The translations under genes and the position numbers were made by a program. Positions 7,467 to 15,293 of a stretch of DNA of 64,000 nt are shown here, one piece after another. Location of the stretch: positions 1 to 64,000 of the forward strand of contig CAZWJH010000004.1 in NCBI GenBank assembly GCA_964634755.1, written 5' to 3'. Origin of the DNA: JALXDT01 sp964634755 (GTDB lineage: Bacteria; Acidobacteriota; Aminicenantia; JAMOAD01). Within the stretch, counting starts at the first letter, position 1. Each line of letters starts with the position of its first letter. The notes below the pieces were generated by a model. The model did not search any database. It had not been told where the DNA came from and saw nothing but the letters and a program-made list of their open reading frames with translations.

Positions 7467-7883
7467 ATGGCAAAAAAAATGGTTATGGCTATCTTTTCAG
7501 GTAGTGTTGACAAGCTAACGGCAGCAGGTGTGGTATTAAGTGGAGCTGCTGCACAGGATTATGAAGTTGATGTTTATGTGCTTCTTATGGGAGCATATGC
7601 TTTTAAGAAAGAGAATGTTGACACAAATACTCATATGGCCGAGCTTCAGGACAAAAAAGATAAATTTTTTGCTTCCCTTCAAAGGTTAAAAGTCCCGAAA
7701 TGGATTGACTTTTTTAAACAAGCGAAAGAGCTTACAAATGTAAGAATCCATATTTGCGGACTTGCCGGAAAAATCTGGGGAGGAGAAAAGTTAGAAGATT
7801 TTGTTGATATTGCAGATGATATCGTAGGGATTGGTGAATATATTTCGGCTGCAGAAGAGGCTGATATAAGTCTTTTTATTTAA
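7467..7883 (+). CDS. DsrE/DsrF-like family protein
   Basis: 138-residue small alpha/beta protein of the DsrE/peroxiredoxin-like superfamily, whose members bind or transfer persulfide sulfur. The first strand (MVMAIFSGSVDKLTAAGVV), the insert with YAFKKENV, and a single cysteine in the IHICGLAG loop near residue 93 match DsrE2-type proteins. This Cys is the probable sulfur-carrying residue. SD AAGGAGG lies 6 bases before the ATG. It is the first gene of a tight operon with tusA and Hdr/Qmo-like genes. In sulfur-oxidising bacteria dsrE-tusA-hdr genes cluster and pass sulfane sulfur between proteins (known); that role here is inference. Confidence 0.8.
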   Translation: MAKKMVMAIFSGSVDKLTAAGVVLSGAAAQDYEVDVYVLLMGAYAFKKENVDTNTHMAELQDKKDKFFASLQRLKVPKWIDFFKQAKELTNVRIHICGLAGKIWGGEKLEDFVDIADDIVGIGEYISAAEEADISLFI

Positions 7884-7933
7884 TCTTTTTAAACAATGAA
7901 ATTTAATAGCAAAATTTTATAAGGAGGAATAAT

Positions 7934-8191
7934 ATGCTGAGTTATGAAGAATTAAAAACTTTGGAAGTAGCAAAAACAGTTGATGCAAGAGGTACTGCAT
8001 GTCCGGGTCCTCTTCTTGCTGCAAAGAGGGCTCTTGCCGAAGTCCCTGTTGGAGGAGTTATGGAAGTTTTGTCCTCTGATGAGGGAACAACTAAAGATAT
8101 CCCTAAATGGGCAAACAAAATGGGGCATGAGTTTTTAGGAATAATAGAAGAGGCTGGATACTGGAGAATTTTTATGAAAAAGATGAAATGA
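7934..8191 (+). CDS. tusA: TusA/SirA-family sulfurtransferase
   Basis: 85-residue TusA-like sulfur carrier. The signature CPxP is present as TACPGPLL with Cys23, the persulfide-bearing residue, followed by the VLSSDEGTTKDIPKW segment typical of the family. SD AAGGAGG is strong. It follows the DsrE-like gene by 50 bases and overlaps the MvhD-like gene by 4 (ATGA). TusA takes persulfide from donors and hands it to acceptors; next to Hdr-like flavoproteins it suggests sulfur transfer coupled to redox chemistry rather than tRNA thiolation, though this is inference. Confidence 0.9.
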   Translation: MLSYEELKTLEVAKTVDARGTACPGPLLAAKRALAEVPVGGVMEVLSSDEGTTKDIPKWANKMGHEFLGIIEEAGYWRIFMKKMK

Positions 8192-8634
8192 TGGCGAAAA
8201 AGGAGGGGGGGCTTTTCCCCAAAATCCTCGTTTTTTCAACAAACCGCATATCCGATCCCGGAATAGATCTTGCAGGGCTTTTGAAAATGCATTATCCACC
8301 TACAGTTTATACAATTACTGTTCCATGTTCAAGCGGAATAAATCCGGATTGGATAATCTATGCTTTAAAGAAAGGATTTGACGGAGTTTTCATAGCAGCA
8401 GATGGTTCTGATTGTCCTTACAGAGAGGATTGTTCACAGCTTACTGCGAAGATTGTTCTTTCAGCCCAGGAAAGAGCAAAAGAAATGGGGATTGACCCTT
8501 CAAGAATTAAAATGGCTGCTGTTTGTTCCGTATGTGCTGAATCTTTTGTAAATCATATGAAGAAATTTTCCGAAGCTCTAATAAAATTGACCCAAAACGT
8601 AAGTGAGTTAGGAGGAAAAAATGTTTCATCTTGA
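8188..8634 (+). CDS. MvhD-like hydrogenase iron-sulfur (delta) subunit
   Basis: 148-residue protein related to MvhD (F420-non-reducing hydrogenase delta subunit), which relays electrons to HdrA and is fused to the C-terminus of QmoB in sulfate reducers. The family framework is visible: PCSSGINPDWIIYALKKGFDGVFIAADGSDCPYREDC, then SAQERAKEMGIDPSRIKMAAVCSVCAESFV. Cysteines in PCSSG, GSDC, EDC and CSVC could bind a [2Fe-2S] cluster, though the usual N-terminal CxxC is replaced by STNRISDPG. Here it is a separate gene, coupled to tusA (ATGA) and overlapping qmoA by 14 bases. Two possible ATGs (8188, 8191). Confidence 0.75.
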   Translation: MMAKKEGGLFPKILVFSTNRISDPGIDLAGLLKMHYPPTVYTITVPCSSGINPDWIIYALKKGFDGVFIAADGSDCPYREDCSQLTAKIVLSAQERAKEMGIDPSRIKMAAVCSVCAESFVNHMKKFSEALIKLTQNVSELGGKNVSS

Positions 8635-9913
8635 ATATGATGTGCTTGTAATAGGAGGTGGAATTGCCGGGCAGGAAACAGCATTAAATCTTGCTGATAT
8701 GGGATTTAAAGTAATTCTAATAGAAAAAGAAGCTTCAATTGGGGGGAAGATGGTTCTGTTAAGTAAAGTTTTTCCTACTCTTGATTGTTCGAGCTGTATT
8801 GCGACGCCTAAGATGTCTGAAACAATGCGTCATGAAAACATTGAAGTGTTAAGCTATAGTGAGGTAACAAGTATAGAAAGAATTGATAAAAAGTTTAAGA
8901 TTAAGATATTAAAAAAACCAAAGTATGTAAGGGAAGACCTTTGTACAGGATGTCAGGAGTGTGAAGCAAATTGTCCGGTGAATGTTGAAGATCAGTTTAA
9001 TTTTGGGCTGGTTGGAAGAAGAGCTGTTTATATTCCGTTTAGCACAGCTATTCCTAAAACAGCTGTAATTGACATAGAAAATTGCATTCTTTGCGGAGTT
9101 TGTGAAAGAGTATGTCCGGCAAATGCAATTGACTTTACTCAGGAGCCTGAATGTTATACTTTGAAGGTAAAAGCAGTGGTCTTGGCAACAGGTTTTAATC
9201 TTTTTCCTGCAAGGAAAAAACCTCAGTATGGATTCGGAAGATTTTCCAATGTAATGGATGCAATGGAAATGGACAGATTACTTTCACCGACAAGGCCTTA
9301 TAATGCAGTTGTAAGACCTCTTGATGGTAAAATTCCTGAAAATATTGCTTATGTTCTTTGTACAGGCTCAAGAGATGTATCAGTTGGAAACCCTATCTGT
9401 TCTCAAATCTGCTGTATGTATTCAATTAAGCAGGCCCAGCTACTAATGGGAGCATTACCGCTTGCGGATATTACAATTTATTATATTGATATAAGGGCTT
9501 TCGGAAAGGGCTTTGAGGAATTTTATCAACAGGCAAAGGATATGGGAGTCCAATTTGTTAAAGGTAAGGTTGCAAAAATAGAAGAGATAAAGGAAACAGG
9601 AAATCTTATCGTAAGGTATGATGATATGGAAGGTTCGGGTGGAGTTAAAGAAGCTGAACATGATCTTGTTGTTCTTTCAGTGGGTATGCTCGCAAATGAG
9701 GAAGTTTCCTCTCTATTTAAGTTTGAGACACTTGAGCTTGATGAATATAAATATGTAAAACAAATAGATCCTCTTTTAAGCCCTGCCAAAACAAATCTTA
9801 AAGGTGTTTTCGCTGCGGGAACTGCAACAGGTCCTAAAGATATTCCTGACTCAATACTTTCGGCAGGAGCAGCTTCCGCTGAAGTTGCAGCTTATATCAG
9901 GAGTTTGAAATGA
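8621..9913 (+). CDS. qmoA: HdrA/QmoA-like FAD and iron-sulfur protein
   Basis: 430-residue flavoprotein of the HdrA family. Residues 8-36 form the FAD-binding Rossmann motif (VIGGGIAGQE). Cys56 and Cys59 (LDCSSCIATPKM) match the HdrA conserved pair. Two [4Fe-4S] sites occur in the ferredoxin insertion: Cys108/111/114/118 and Cys155/158/161/165. The later CCMYSIKQAQ and GTATGPKDIPDS motifs are typical of HdrA/QmoA. Its length matches QmoA (about 400 residues) better than long HdrA (about 650). SD TAGGAGG is well placed. QmoA is an electron carrier of the QmoABC complex linking menaquinone to AprAB in sulfate reducers; the partner here is unknown, as no aprAB or sat is in the window. Confidence 0.85.
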   Translation: MFHLEYDVLVIGGGIAGQETALNLADMGFKVILIEKEASIGGKMVLLSKVFPTLDCSSCIATPKMSETMRHENIEVLSYSEVTSIERIDKKFKIKILKKPKYVREDLCTGCQECEANCPVNVEDQFNFGLVGRRAVYIPFSTAIPKTAVIDIENCILCGVCERVCPANAIDFTQEPECYTLKVKAVVLATGFNLFPARKKPQYGFGRFSNVMDAMEMDRLLSPTRPYNAVVRPLDGKIPENIAYVLCTGSRDVSVGNPICSQICCMYSIKQAQLLMGALPLADITIYYIDIRAFGKGFEEFYQQAKDMGVQFVKGKVAKIEEIKETGNLIVRYDDMEGSGGVKEAEHDLVVLSVGMLANEEVSSLFKFETLELDEYKYVKQIDPLLSPAKTNLKGVFAAGTATGPKDIPDSILSAGAASAEVAAYIRSLK

Positions 9914-11850
9914 AAGAGAGAATAGGAGTATATATCTGTTACTGTGGAGGAAATATCTCCGATTATGTTAATGTAAACAAAGTAAAGGATGCTGTAAAAG
10001 AGGAAGAAGGAGTTATTCTTGCCAAAACAACTGTATTTGCCTGTTCTGATTCAAGTCAGAAAGAGATGATTTCCGATATTATTGAAAATAAACTTGATGG
10101 AATTGTTGTTGCCTCCTGTTCACCGAAACTTCACCTTCATACATTTAGAAGTGTAGCAGAAAGAGCTGGATTAAATCCTTACGAATATGTTCAGGTAAAT
10201 ATAAGAGAGCAGGATTCATGGGCTCATTCTGACAAACCCGAAGAAGCAACTGAAAAAGCTATAAGGCTTGTAAGAGCTGGAATAAGAAGGGTAAGAGAGG
10301 CGGTACCATTAACTCCAAATGAAATATCGGTTACAGAAAGTGTTGCTATAATCGGAGGAGGAGTATCAGGCATGAGAGCTGCCATTGAGCTTGCTGACAC
10401 AGGTTTGGAAGTTTATTTAATAGAAAAAGAGCACTTTTTGGGAGGAAGAATACCGCAATGGGGAGAGCTTTTCGAGACAGATGAAAGAGGCGATGTTTTG
10501 GTAGAAAGGCTTTATAATGAAATAATTAGAAGGAATAATATTAAAATTTTTACAGGAGCCGAAGTTGAATCCTTTTCGGGATGTGTGGGTAATTTTAATC
10601 TGGCAGTAAAAATAAAGCCTCGATATGTAAAAAGTGGAATAGAATGTAATGAATTTGAGAAAATCGAGGAAGGATGTCCTGTTGAAGTTGACGATGAATT
10701 TAATTTCGGCCTAACAAAGAGAAAAGCGATTTATAAATCTTACAAGGGCGCTTTCCCTGACTTACCAGCAGTTGACCTTGAAAACTGCACAAAATGCGGA
10801 TTATGTGAAAAACTATGCCCTGATGCTTTTGATTTTAATCAAAAGGAAGAAAAGCTTACTCTTAAAGTAGGAGCTGTTATTTTAACGACAGGTTTTTCCC
10901 CTTACGAACCATCTGAAGGAGAATACGGATATAAAGAAAATGAGAGAGTTTTTACTTTGCAGCAATTCAGAAGACTTATGGAACTGAGCAATGGGAATTT
11001 AAAGTGGAAGGGTAAAGATGTGAAAAAAGTTGCTTTTATTTATTGTGTAGGAAGCAGACAGAAAGATGGTGAAAACAAATACTGTTCAAGATACTGCTGT
11101 ACATCTGCAATACATACTTCTCTTCTTTTAAAACGAAAATATCCGGATATAAAGACTTATCATCTTTTCAGGGATATCAGAACTTACGGGAAACAGGAAA
11201 TACTTTACAGGGATTCCTGCGAGCAGGGAGACATATATCTCAAGTTTGATGAGAGTGAGCCTCCTAAGGTTGAAAATTCGGTTGATGGTGTAACTGTCAA
11301 AATTAAGGATTTGCTTACCGAAAGAGAAGAGATGGAAATTGAGTCGGATCTTGTTGTTCTTGTAACAGGAATGGTTCCGCGAAAAGACAGTGAAATAGAA
11401 AAAATTTTCAAAGTGCCGGTAGGAAGGGATAATTTCTTTAATGAAATACATCCCAAGTTAAGACCGGTTGAAACTGTTATTGACGGAGTTTATATAGCCG
11501 GAACAAGTCAGGGACCGAAAAACCTGACGGAAAGTGTTTTTTCATCCCTCTCGGCAGCCGCGAAAGCCTATTCATTGCTATCCAGCGGAACGCTTAAATT
11601 GGAGCCCATTGTAGCTATTATAGATTCTCAAAAATGTGAGTGGTGCGGAAAATGTGAAGATGTTTGTTTATATGATGCTATTGAAAGAAAAATGGTTAAC
11701 GGAAAGGAAGTTGCGGTTCTGAATGAAGCTCTCTGCAAAGGTTGTGGCTCCTGTGTACCTGTTTGCGAATCAAGAGCAATCGAAATCAAAGGTTATACTA
11801 ACAGAGAAATAATCGGAATGATTGATGGTATGTTAGAGGAGGTGAACTAA
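9910..11850 (+). CDS. HdrA-like / QmoB-like FAD and iron-sulfur protein
   Basis: 646-residue full-length HdrA-type protein. The N-terminal domain (IGVYICYCGGNISDYV) and ASCSPKLHLHTFR motif are HdrA hallmarks, followed by an FAD Rossmann motif near residue 149 (IIGGGVSGMRA), a ferredoxin insertion, CCTSAIHTSLLL, GTSQGPKN and two C-terminal [4Fe-4S] sites (CEWCGKCEDVC and CKGCGSCVPVC). One insertion cluster is intact (NCTKCGLCEKLC) but the other has decayed to an IECNEFEKIEEGCPV stretch that cannot hold a cubane. QmoB normally carries an MvhD domain at its C-terminus; here MvhD is a separate upstream gene. It overlaps qmoA by 4 bases. Probably a flavin electron carrier, possibly bifurcating. 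Confidence 0.85.
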   Translation: MKERIGVYICYCGGNISDYVNVNKVKDAVKEEEGVILAKTTVFACSDSSQKEMISDIIENKLDGIVVASCSPKLHLHTFRSVAERAGLNPYEYVQVNIREQDSWAHSDKPEEATEKAIRLVRAGIRRVREAVPLTPNEISVTESVAIIGGGVSGMRAAIELADTGLEVYLIEKEHFLGGRIPQWGELFETDERGDVLVERLYNEIIRRNNIKIFTGAEVESFSGCVGNFNLAVKIKPRYVKSGIECNEFEKIEEGCPVEVDDEFNFGLTKRKAIYKSYKGAFPDLPAVDLENCTKCGLCEKLCPDAFDFNQKEEKLTLKVGAVILTTGFSPYEPSEGEYGYKENERVFTLQQFRRLMELSNGNLKWKGKDVKKVAFIYCVGSRQKDGENKYCSRYCCTSAIHTSLLLKRKYPDIKTYHLFRDIRTYGKQEILYRDSCEQGDIYLKFDESEPPKVENSVDGVTVKIKDLLTEREEMEIESDLVVLVTGMVPRKDSEIEKIFKVPVGRDNFFNEIHPKLRPVETVIDGVYIAGTSQGPKNLTESVFSSLSAAAKAYSLLSSGTLKLEPIVAIIDSQKCEWCGKCEDVCLYDAIERKMVNGKEVAVLNEALCKGCGSCVPVCESRAIEIKGYTNREIIGMIDGMLEEVN

Positions 11851-12134
11851 TGAGCTGGGATAAGGAAAAAACATTAAAATACATAAAGAAGAAACATAAT
11901 GTTTCAGATGAGAAAGTTGAAGAGACGAGAGAATTTATGAAAATAAGAAAAGCAATTGCAAAAGCTCTTTCATCGGGACCTAAAACGATACCTCAGATTG
12001 CAGAGATTATGGGGCTTCCCCTTGCTGATGTAACTTATAATGTAATGACTTGCAGAAAATACGGATATATTGAAGAGACCGGAGATGTATCTGATGATGA
12101 TTACTATTATTATGAGCTAAAAGGGAGGAAGTGA
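11850..12134 (+). CDS. Small winged-helix DNA-binding protein within the qmo operon
   Basis: 94-residue protein. Residues 40-75 (KALSSGPKTIPQIAEIMGLPLADVTYNVMTCRKYGYIEETG) read as a winged helix-turn-helix with recognition helix and wing; the C-terminus is acidic and Tyr-rich (DDDYYYYEL). Its start overlaps the upstream stop by one base (TAATG) and its stop touches the QmoC start, so it is translated with the complex. It could regulate the operon (candidate ligand for the 7140-7192 repeats) or be a structural component as seen for small HTH-like proteins in Hdr operons. I do not recognise a named family. Confidence 0.7.
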   Translation: MSWDKEKTLKYIKKKHNVSDEKVEETREFMKIRKAIAKALSSGPKTIPQIAEIMGLPLADVTYNVMTCRKYGYIEETGDVSDDDYYYYELKGRK

Positions 12135-13243
12135 TGGTTAAAATTAATTCCGAATTCGCAGAAAAAATAAAAAAGTACGGGGCATTTGATATTAACGCCT
12201 GTTATAATTGTGGAAACTGTACTGCTATTTGTCCCCTCTCATCAGAGGAAAATTCATTTCCAAGAAAAATGATCAGAGCAACGGTTCTGGGTTTGGAAGA
12301 AAACATTAACTCATCACTGGATCCTTGGCTTTGTTATTATTGTGGTGAGTGTTCTGATACATGTCCGAGAGATGCTGACCCGGGTGGCCTTATGATGGCT
12401 TTGAGAAGATATTTGACAACACAATATGATTTTACAGGTTTATCTCGTTTAATCTATCTTTCAAAACCTTTCAAATACCTCGCCACCTTTTTCCTGATGC
12501 TTCTTACTCTGCTATTTGTATATTTATTTCACGGGCCTATAGTTACAACCGAAGTGAAACTTGCAACTTTTGCGCCTGTTCATATCACGGAAATAGGAGA
12601 TTTAATTATTTTAATAGTTTTAAGTTCTATCTTACTTACAAATATTTACAGAATGTATAGATTCATAATATTTGAAAATGGTAAGATAAAGGGTAAAATT
12701 CCTCTCAAAGTTTATGTAAAGGAGTTTTTTAATATCCTTCCTCTAAACTTTTTCACTCAGATAAAATTCAGATTCTGTGAGAAAAAGAATTATTGGATTA
12801 CCCATTTGATAATCGTATATGGCTATGGCTCGGCTTTTATCCTTGTAGTGCTATTATTAAAGTATTTCCAGACAGACAGATTTTATCCATTTCTCCATCC
12901 AATAAGAATAATAGGGTATTTTTCGGCAGTTGCACTTTTGTATGGAATAGCTTACATGGGGTTGGGAAGACTCAAGAAAAAAGGTTCTCAAGCATGGAGG
13001 TATTCCCATGGCACTGATTGGATGTTTATCATCCTTTTATTTTTGACTACATTAACAGGTTTATTAGTTGATGTATTTAAATACCTTCATATGCCTCTTA
13101 CAACTTATTGGACTTTTGCAATTCATCTTGCTGTTGTAACGCCTCTGCTTGTTTTGGAAGTTCCCTTTGCAAAATGGTCTCATCTTGCATATCGACCTTT
13201 TGCTCTCTATTTTTCAAGATTAAAAAAGTATTTAAGCGAATAA
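12134..13243 (+). CDS. qmoC: QmoC-like HdrC / membrane cytochrome b fusion
   Basis: About 369 residues. The N-terminal HdrC-like ferredoxin has two [4Fe-4S] motifs (CYNCGNCTAICP near residue 24, CYYCGECSDTCP near residue 68). It is followed by about six transmembrane helices resembling HdrE/NarI-type cytochrome b, with histidines in THLIIVYG, HPIRI, HLAVV and WSHLAYR as possible haem ligands. This HdrC-HdrE fusion and its length match QmoC, the quinone-interacting subunit. I prefer ATG 12134 over GTG 12131 because GGGAGG is better spaced (5 bases). No HdrB (CCG domains) is present. It probably anchors the complex at the membrane and exchanges electrons with a quinone pool. Confidence 0.85.
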   Translation: MVKINSEFAEKIKKYGAFDINACYNCGNCTAICPLSSEENSFPRKMIRATVLGLEENINSSLDPWLCYYCGECSDTCPRDADPGGLMMALRRYLTTQYDFTGLSRLIYLSKPFKYLATFFLMLLTLLFVYLFHGPIVTTEVKLATFAPVHITEIGDLIILIVLSSILLTNIYRMYRFIIFENGKIKGKIPLKVYVKEFFNILPLNFFTQIKFRFCEKKNYWITHLIIVYGYGSAFILVVLLLKYFQTDRFYPFLHPIRIIGYFSAVALLYGIAYMGLGRLKKKGSQAWRYSHGTDWMFIILLFLTTLTGLLVDVFKYLHMPLTTYWTFAIHLAVVTPLLVLEVPFAKWSHLAYRPFALYFSRLKKYLSE

Positions 13244-13252
13244 GAAAATAAA

Positions 13253-13314
13253 CTTTCCTTTTCCTCCGATTTTAAAAGGAAAGATAAGGGGGCGGCTCTT
13301 ATGCCGCCCGCTTC
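13253..13314 (+). terminator. Tandem stem-loops, terminator of the qmo operon
   Basis: A perfect 10-bp stem (CTTTCCTTTT at 13253-13262 with 13274-13283) is followed by a GC-rich 7-bp stem (GGGCGGC 13290-13296, loop TCTTAT, GCCGCCC 13303-13309) and a T-rich run. The second hairpin is a standard rho-independent terminator 46 bases after the QmoC stop. Confidence 0.8.
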
Positions 13315-13484
13315 TTTTTAAAATTATTTTACCAATAGTGCTAATAATAATTTTGTGTCTTTATTAATTTTTTCGAAGAAAGTACACTTTTTTATTTTAA
13401 GTTAGATGATTATTGTAAGGTAGTAAATCTTTTGGAAGAGAAGCTTCAAGAAAAATTCTTGATTTTTAAAATCGCGTATGTTAA

Positions 13485-13506
13485 CCTTTTTTAAAAAAAG
13501 GAGGAG
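13485..13506 (+). promoter_or_regulatory. SD of hutI overlapped by an AT hairpin
   Basis: CCTTTTTT (13485-13492) can pair with AAAAAAGG just 5' of GGAGGAG, the SD of hutI, so part of the SD could be sequestered. A second perfect stem, TCAAGAA/TTCTTGA, occurs just upstream near 13445-13462. No convincing promoter was found in 13310-13484. Confidence 0.3.
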
Positions 13507-13511
13507 AGAGT

Positions 13512-14783
13512 ATGAAAATAGATTTTTTAATTAAAAATTGCTCTCAATTAATCACTCTTTTTGGCGATTCTCCCAAAAAGGGAGAGGATATGAAAGATCT
13601 TAAAATCATAAAAAATGGTTTTATTGGCTCTTACGGAGGAAAAATAGTTTTCATTGGTACCGAAGATATGCTAAAAGATTATGAGATTGATGAAAATGCA
13701 AAAATAATAGATGCCACAGGAAAAGTATGTATGCCGGGACTTGTTGACTCTCATACACATCTTCCCTTCGGAGGAGATAGATCGGAAGAATTTAAAATGA
13801 AACTTGACGGTGTACCGTATATGGAACTTCAAAAAAAGGGGATGGGGATCAAATCAACTGTGAGAGCAACGAGAGAAATCCCTCTGAGTGAGCTTATAAA
13901 GATATCTCAGAAAAGGCTTGATGAATCCGTAAAAGGGGGCGCTACAACGATAGAGGCAAAGAGTGGCTATGGCCTCGATCTTAAAACAGAGATAAAGCAG
14001 CTTGAAACTATAAAAGCTTTAAATGAGCTTCATCCTCTTGACATAATCTCTACATATCTGGGTGGCCATGATGTTCCACCTGATACAAACAGAGAGGAAT
14101 ATCTTGAAAAACTTATAAGTGAATTTATTCCAGAGATAAAAAAAAGGAACCTTGCCAAATTTTTTGATGCTTTTATTGAAGACGGAGTTTATAATAGGGA
14201 AGAGACAGAAAAAATGCTGAAAGCAGCAAAAGAAAATGGTTTTGAGCTTAAACTTCATGCGGATGAATTTACAAATCTTGGGGGAGCCGAACTTGCAGCA
14301 GAGTACGGAGCGAGATCCGCAGAGCATTTGGTTAGAATTTCCGAGGTTGGAATTGATGCTCTTTCAAGGAGTGGAACGGCTGCTGTTATCTTACCTGGCG
14401 TGTATTTCTTTTTAAGGGAAGATAAAAAACCACCTGTGAGAAGGATGATTGAAAAGGGAGTTATTGTTGCTCTTGGCTCTGACTATAATCCGGGAAGTTC
14501 CCATATTAATAATATGCTTTTCATAATGAAGCTTGCGGTCTTTTTGGAAGGATTTTCAATTGAGGAAGCCATAACTTCCGCTACTATCAATGCTGCTTAT
14601 GCAATAGGAATGGACAAAGAGGTTGGTTCCCTTGTTCCCGGGAAAAAGATGGATCTTCTTGTTTTTGACACAGACTCTTATATAAATATTTTTTACGAAC
14701 CTTCAAAAAATTATTTAAGATATGTTATAAAAGAGGGCGAAATTATTCTTGACGGATGTGAGTTAATTTATTATGGGGAATAA
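13512..14783 (+). CDS. hutI: Imidazolonepropionase
   Basis: 423-residue amidohydrolase that opens 4-imidazolone-5-propionate to N-formimino-glutamate, step three of histidine degradation. It shows the metal-binding HTH (His81, His83 in LVDSHTHLPFGG), EAKSGYGLDL, YLGGHDVPPD, KLHADEF, SAEHLV and ALGSDYNPGSS motifs specific to HutI. Length is normal. SD GGAGGAG. No hutH, hutU or hutF is next to it; the downstream gene is a Bcp peroxiredoxin, so the rest of the pathway must be elsewhere or absent. Confidence 0.95.
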   Translation: MKIDFLIKNCSQLITLFGDSPKKGEDMKDLKIIKNGFIGSYGGKIVFIGTEDMLKDYEIDENAKIIDATGKVCMPGLVDSHTHLPFGGDRSEEFKMKLDGVPYMELQKKGMGIKSTVRATREIPLSELIKISQKRLDESVKGGATTIEAKSGYGLDLKTEIKQLETIKALNELHPLDIISTYLGGHDVPPDTNREEYLEKLISEFIPEIKKRNLAKFFDAFIEDGVYNREETEKMLKAAKENGFELKLHADEFTNLGGAELAAEYGARSAEHLVRISEVGIDALSRSGTAAVILPGVYFFLREDKKPPVRRMIEKGVIVALGSDYNPGSSHINNMLFIMKLAVFLEGFSIEEAITSATINAAYAIGMDKEVGSLVPGKKMDLLVFDTDSYINIFYEPSKNYLRYVIKEGEIILDGCELIYYGE

Positions 14784-14784
14784 G

Positions 14785-15261
14785 ATGGAGAAAAAATTGG
14801 AAGTTGGAGAGAAAGCCCCTGAGTTTTGTCTTAAAAATCAGAAGGATGAAGATATTTGTTTAAAAAATTTCAAAGGGAAATGGATTATTTTCTACTTTTA
14901 CCCAAAAGATAATACTTCCGGATGTACAAAAGAGGCAATGGGTCTTACGAAGAGAAAGAGAGATTTTGAAAAACTGAATGCTGTGATTTTGGGGGTAAGT
15001 CCTGATTCAACAAAAAGTCATAGAAACTTTATTGAGAAAAAAGAGCTTAAAATAACTCTATTAAGTGATTCCGAACATAGTGTGCTTGAAACTTACGGAA
15101 CATGGCAGCTAAAGAAAGTGTATGGAAGAGAATATTACGGAGTAGTCAGAAGCACATATTTGATTTCTCCAGATGGCAAAATTGCTTATACATGGCAAAA
15201 AGTTAAAGTTGCAGGACATGTTGAAACAGTCTATGAAAAATTAAAAGAACTCTCAAAATAA
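14785..15261 (+). CDS. bcp: Thioredoxin-dependent peroxiredoxin (Bcp/PrxQ type)
   Basis: About 158 residues. Reduces hydroperoxides with thioredoxin as electron donor. PrxQ/Bcp hallmarks: a PEFCLKNQ strand, YFYPKDNTSGCTKEA with the peroxidatic Cys, GVSPDS, and RSTYLISPDGKI near the C-terminus. The resolving Cys five residues later in E. coli Bcp is a methionine here (CTKEAMGL), so it may act as a 1-Cys enzyme. The start at 14785 lies just beyond the hutI stop; an in-frame ATG at 14773 overlaps hutI. Likely co-transcribed with hutI. Confidence 0.9.
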   Translation: MEKKLEVGEKAPEFCLKNQKDEDICLKNFKGKWIIFYFYPKDNTSGCTKEAMGLTKRKRDFEKLNAVILGVSPDSTKSHRNFIEKKELKITLLSDSEHSVLETYGTWQLKKVYGREYYGVVRSTYLISPDGKIAYTWQKVKVAGHVETVYEKLKELSK

Positions 15262-15293
15262 CTCATCCCTTTTGAATTAGGAAATTATAAAAC

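Noticed and set aside
7268..7504. 78-codon frame before dsrE
   Set aside because: It overlaps the true DsrE start, is rich in Ile/Lys/Asn as expected from AT-rich non-coding DNA, spans an inverted repeat, and has no family resemblance.
7467..13243. Calling the organism a sulfate reducer from the Qmo-like genes
   Set aside because: No sat, aprAB or dsrAB is in the window and Qmo/Hdr relatives occur in many non-sulfate reducers.
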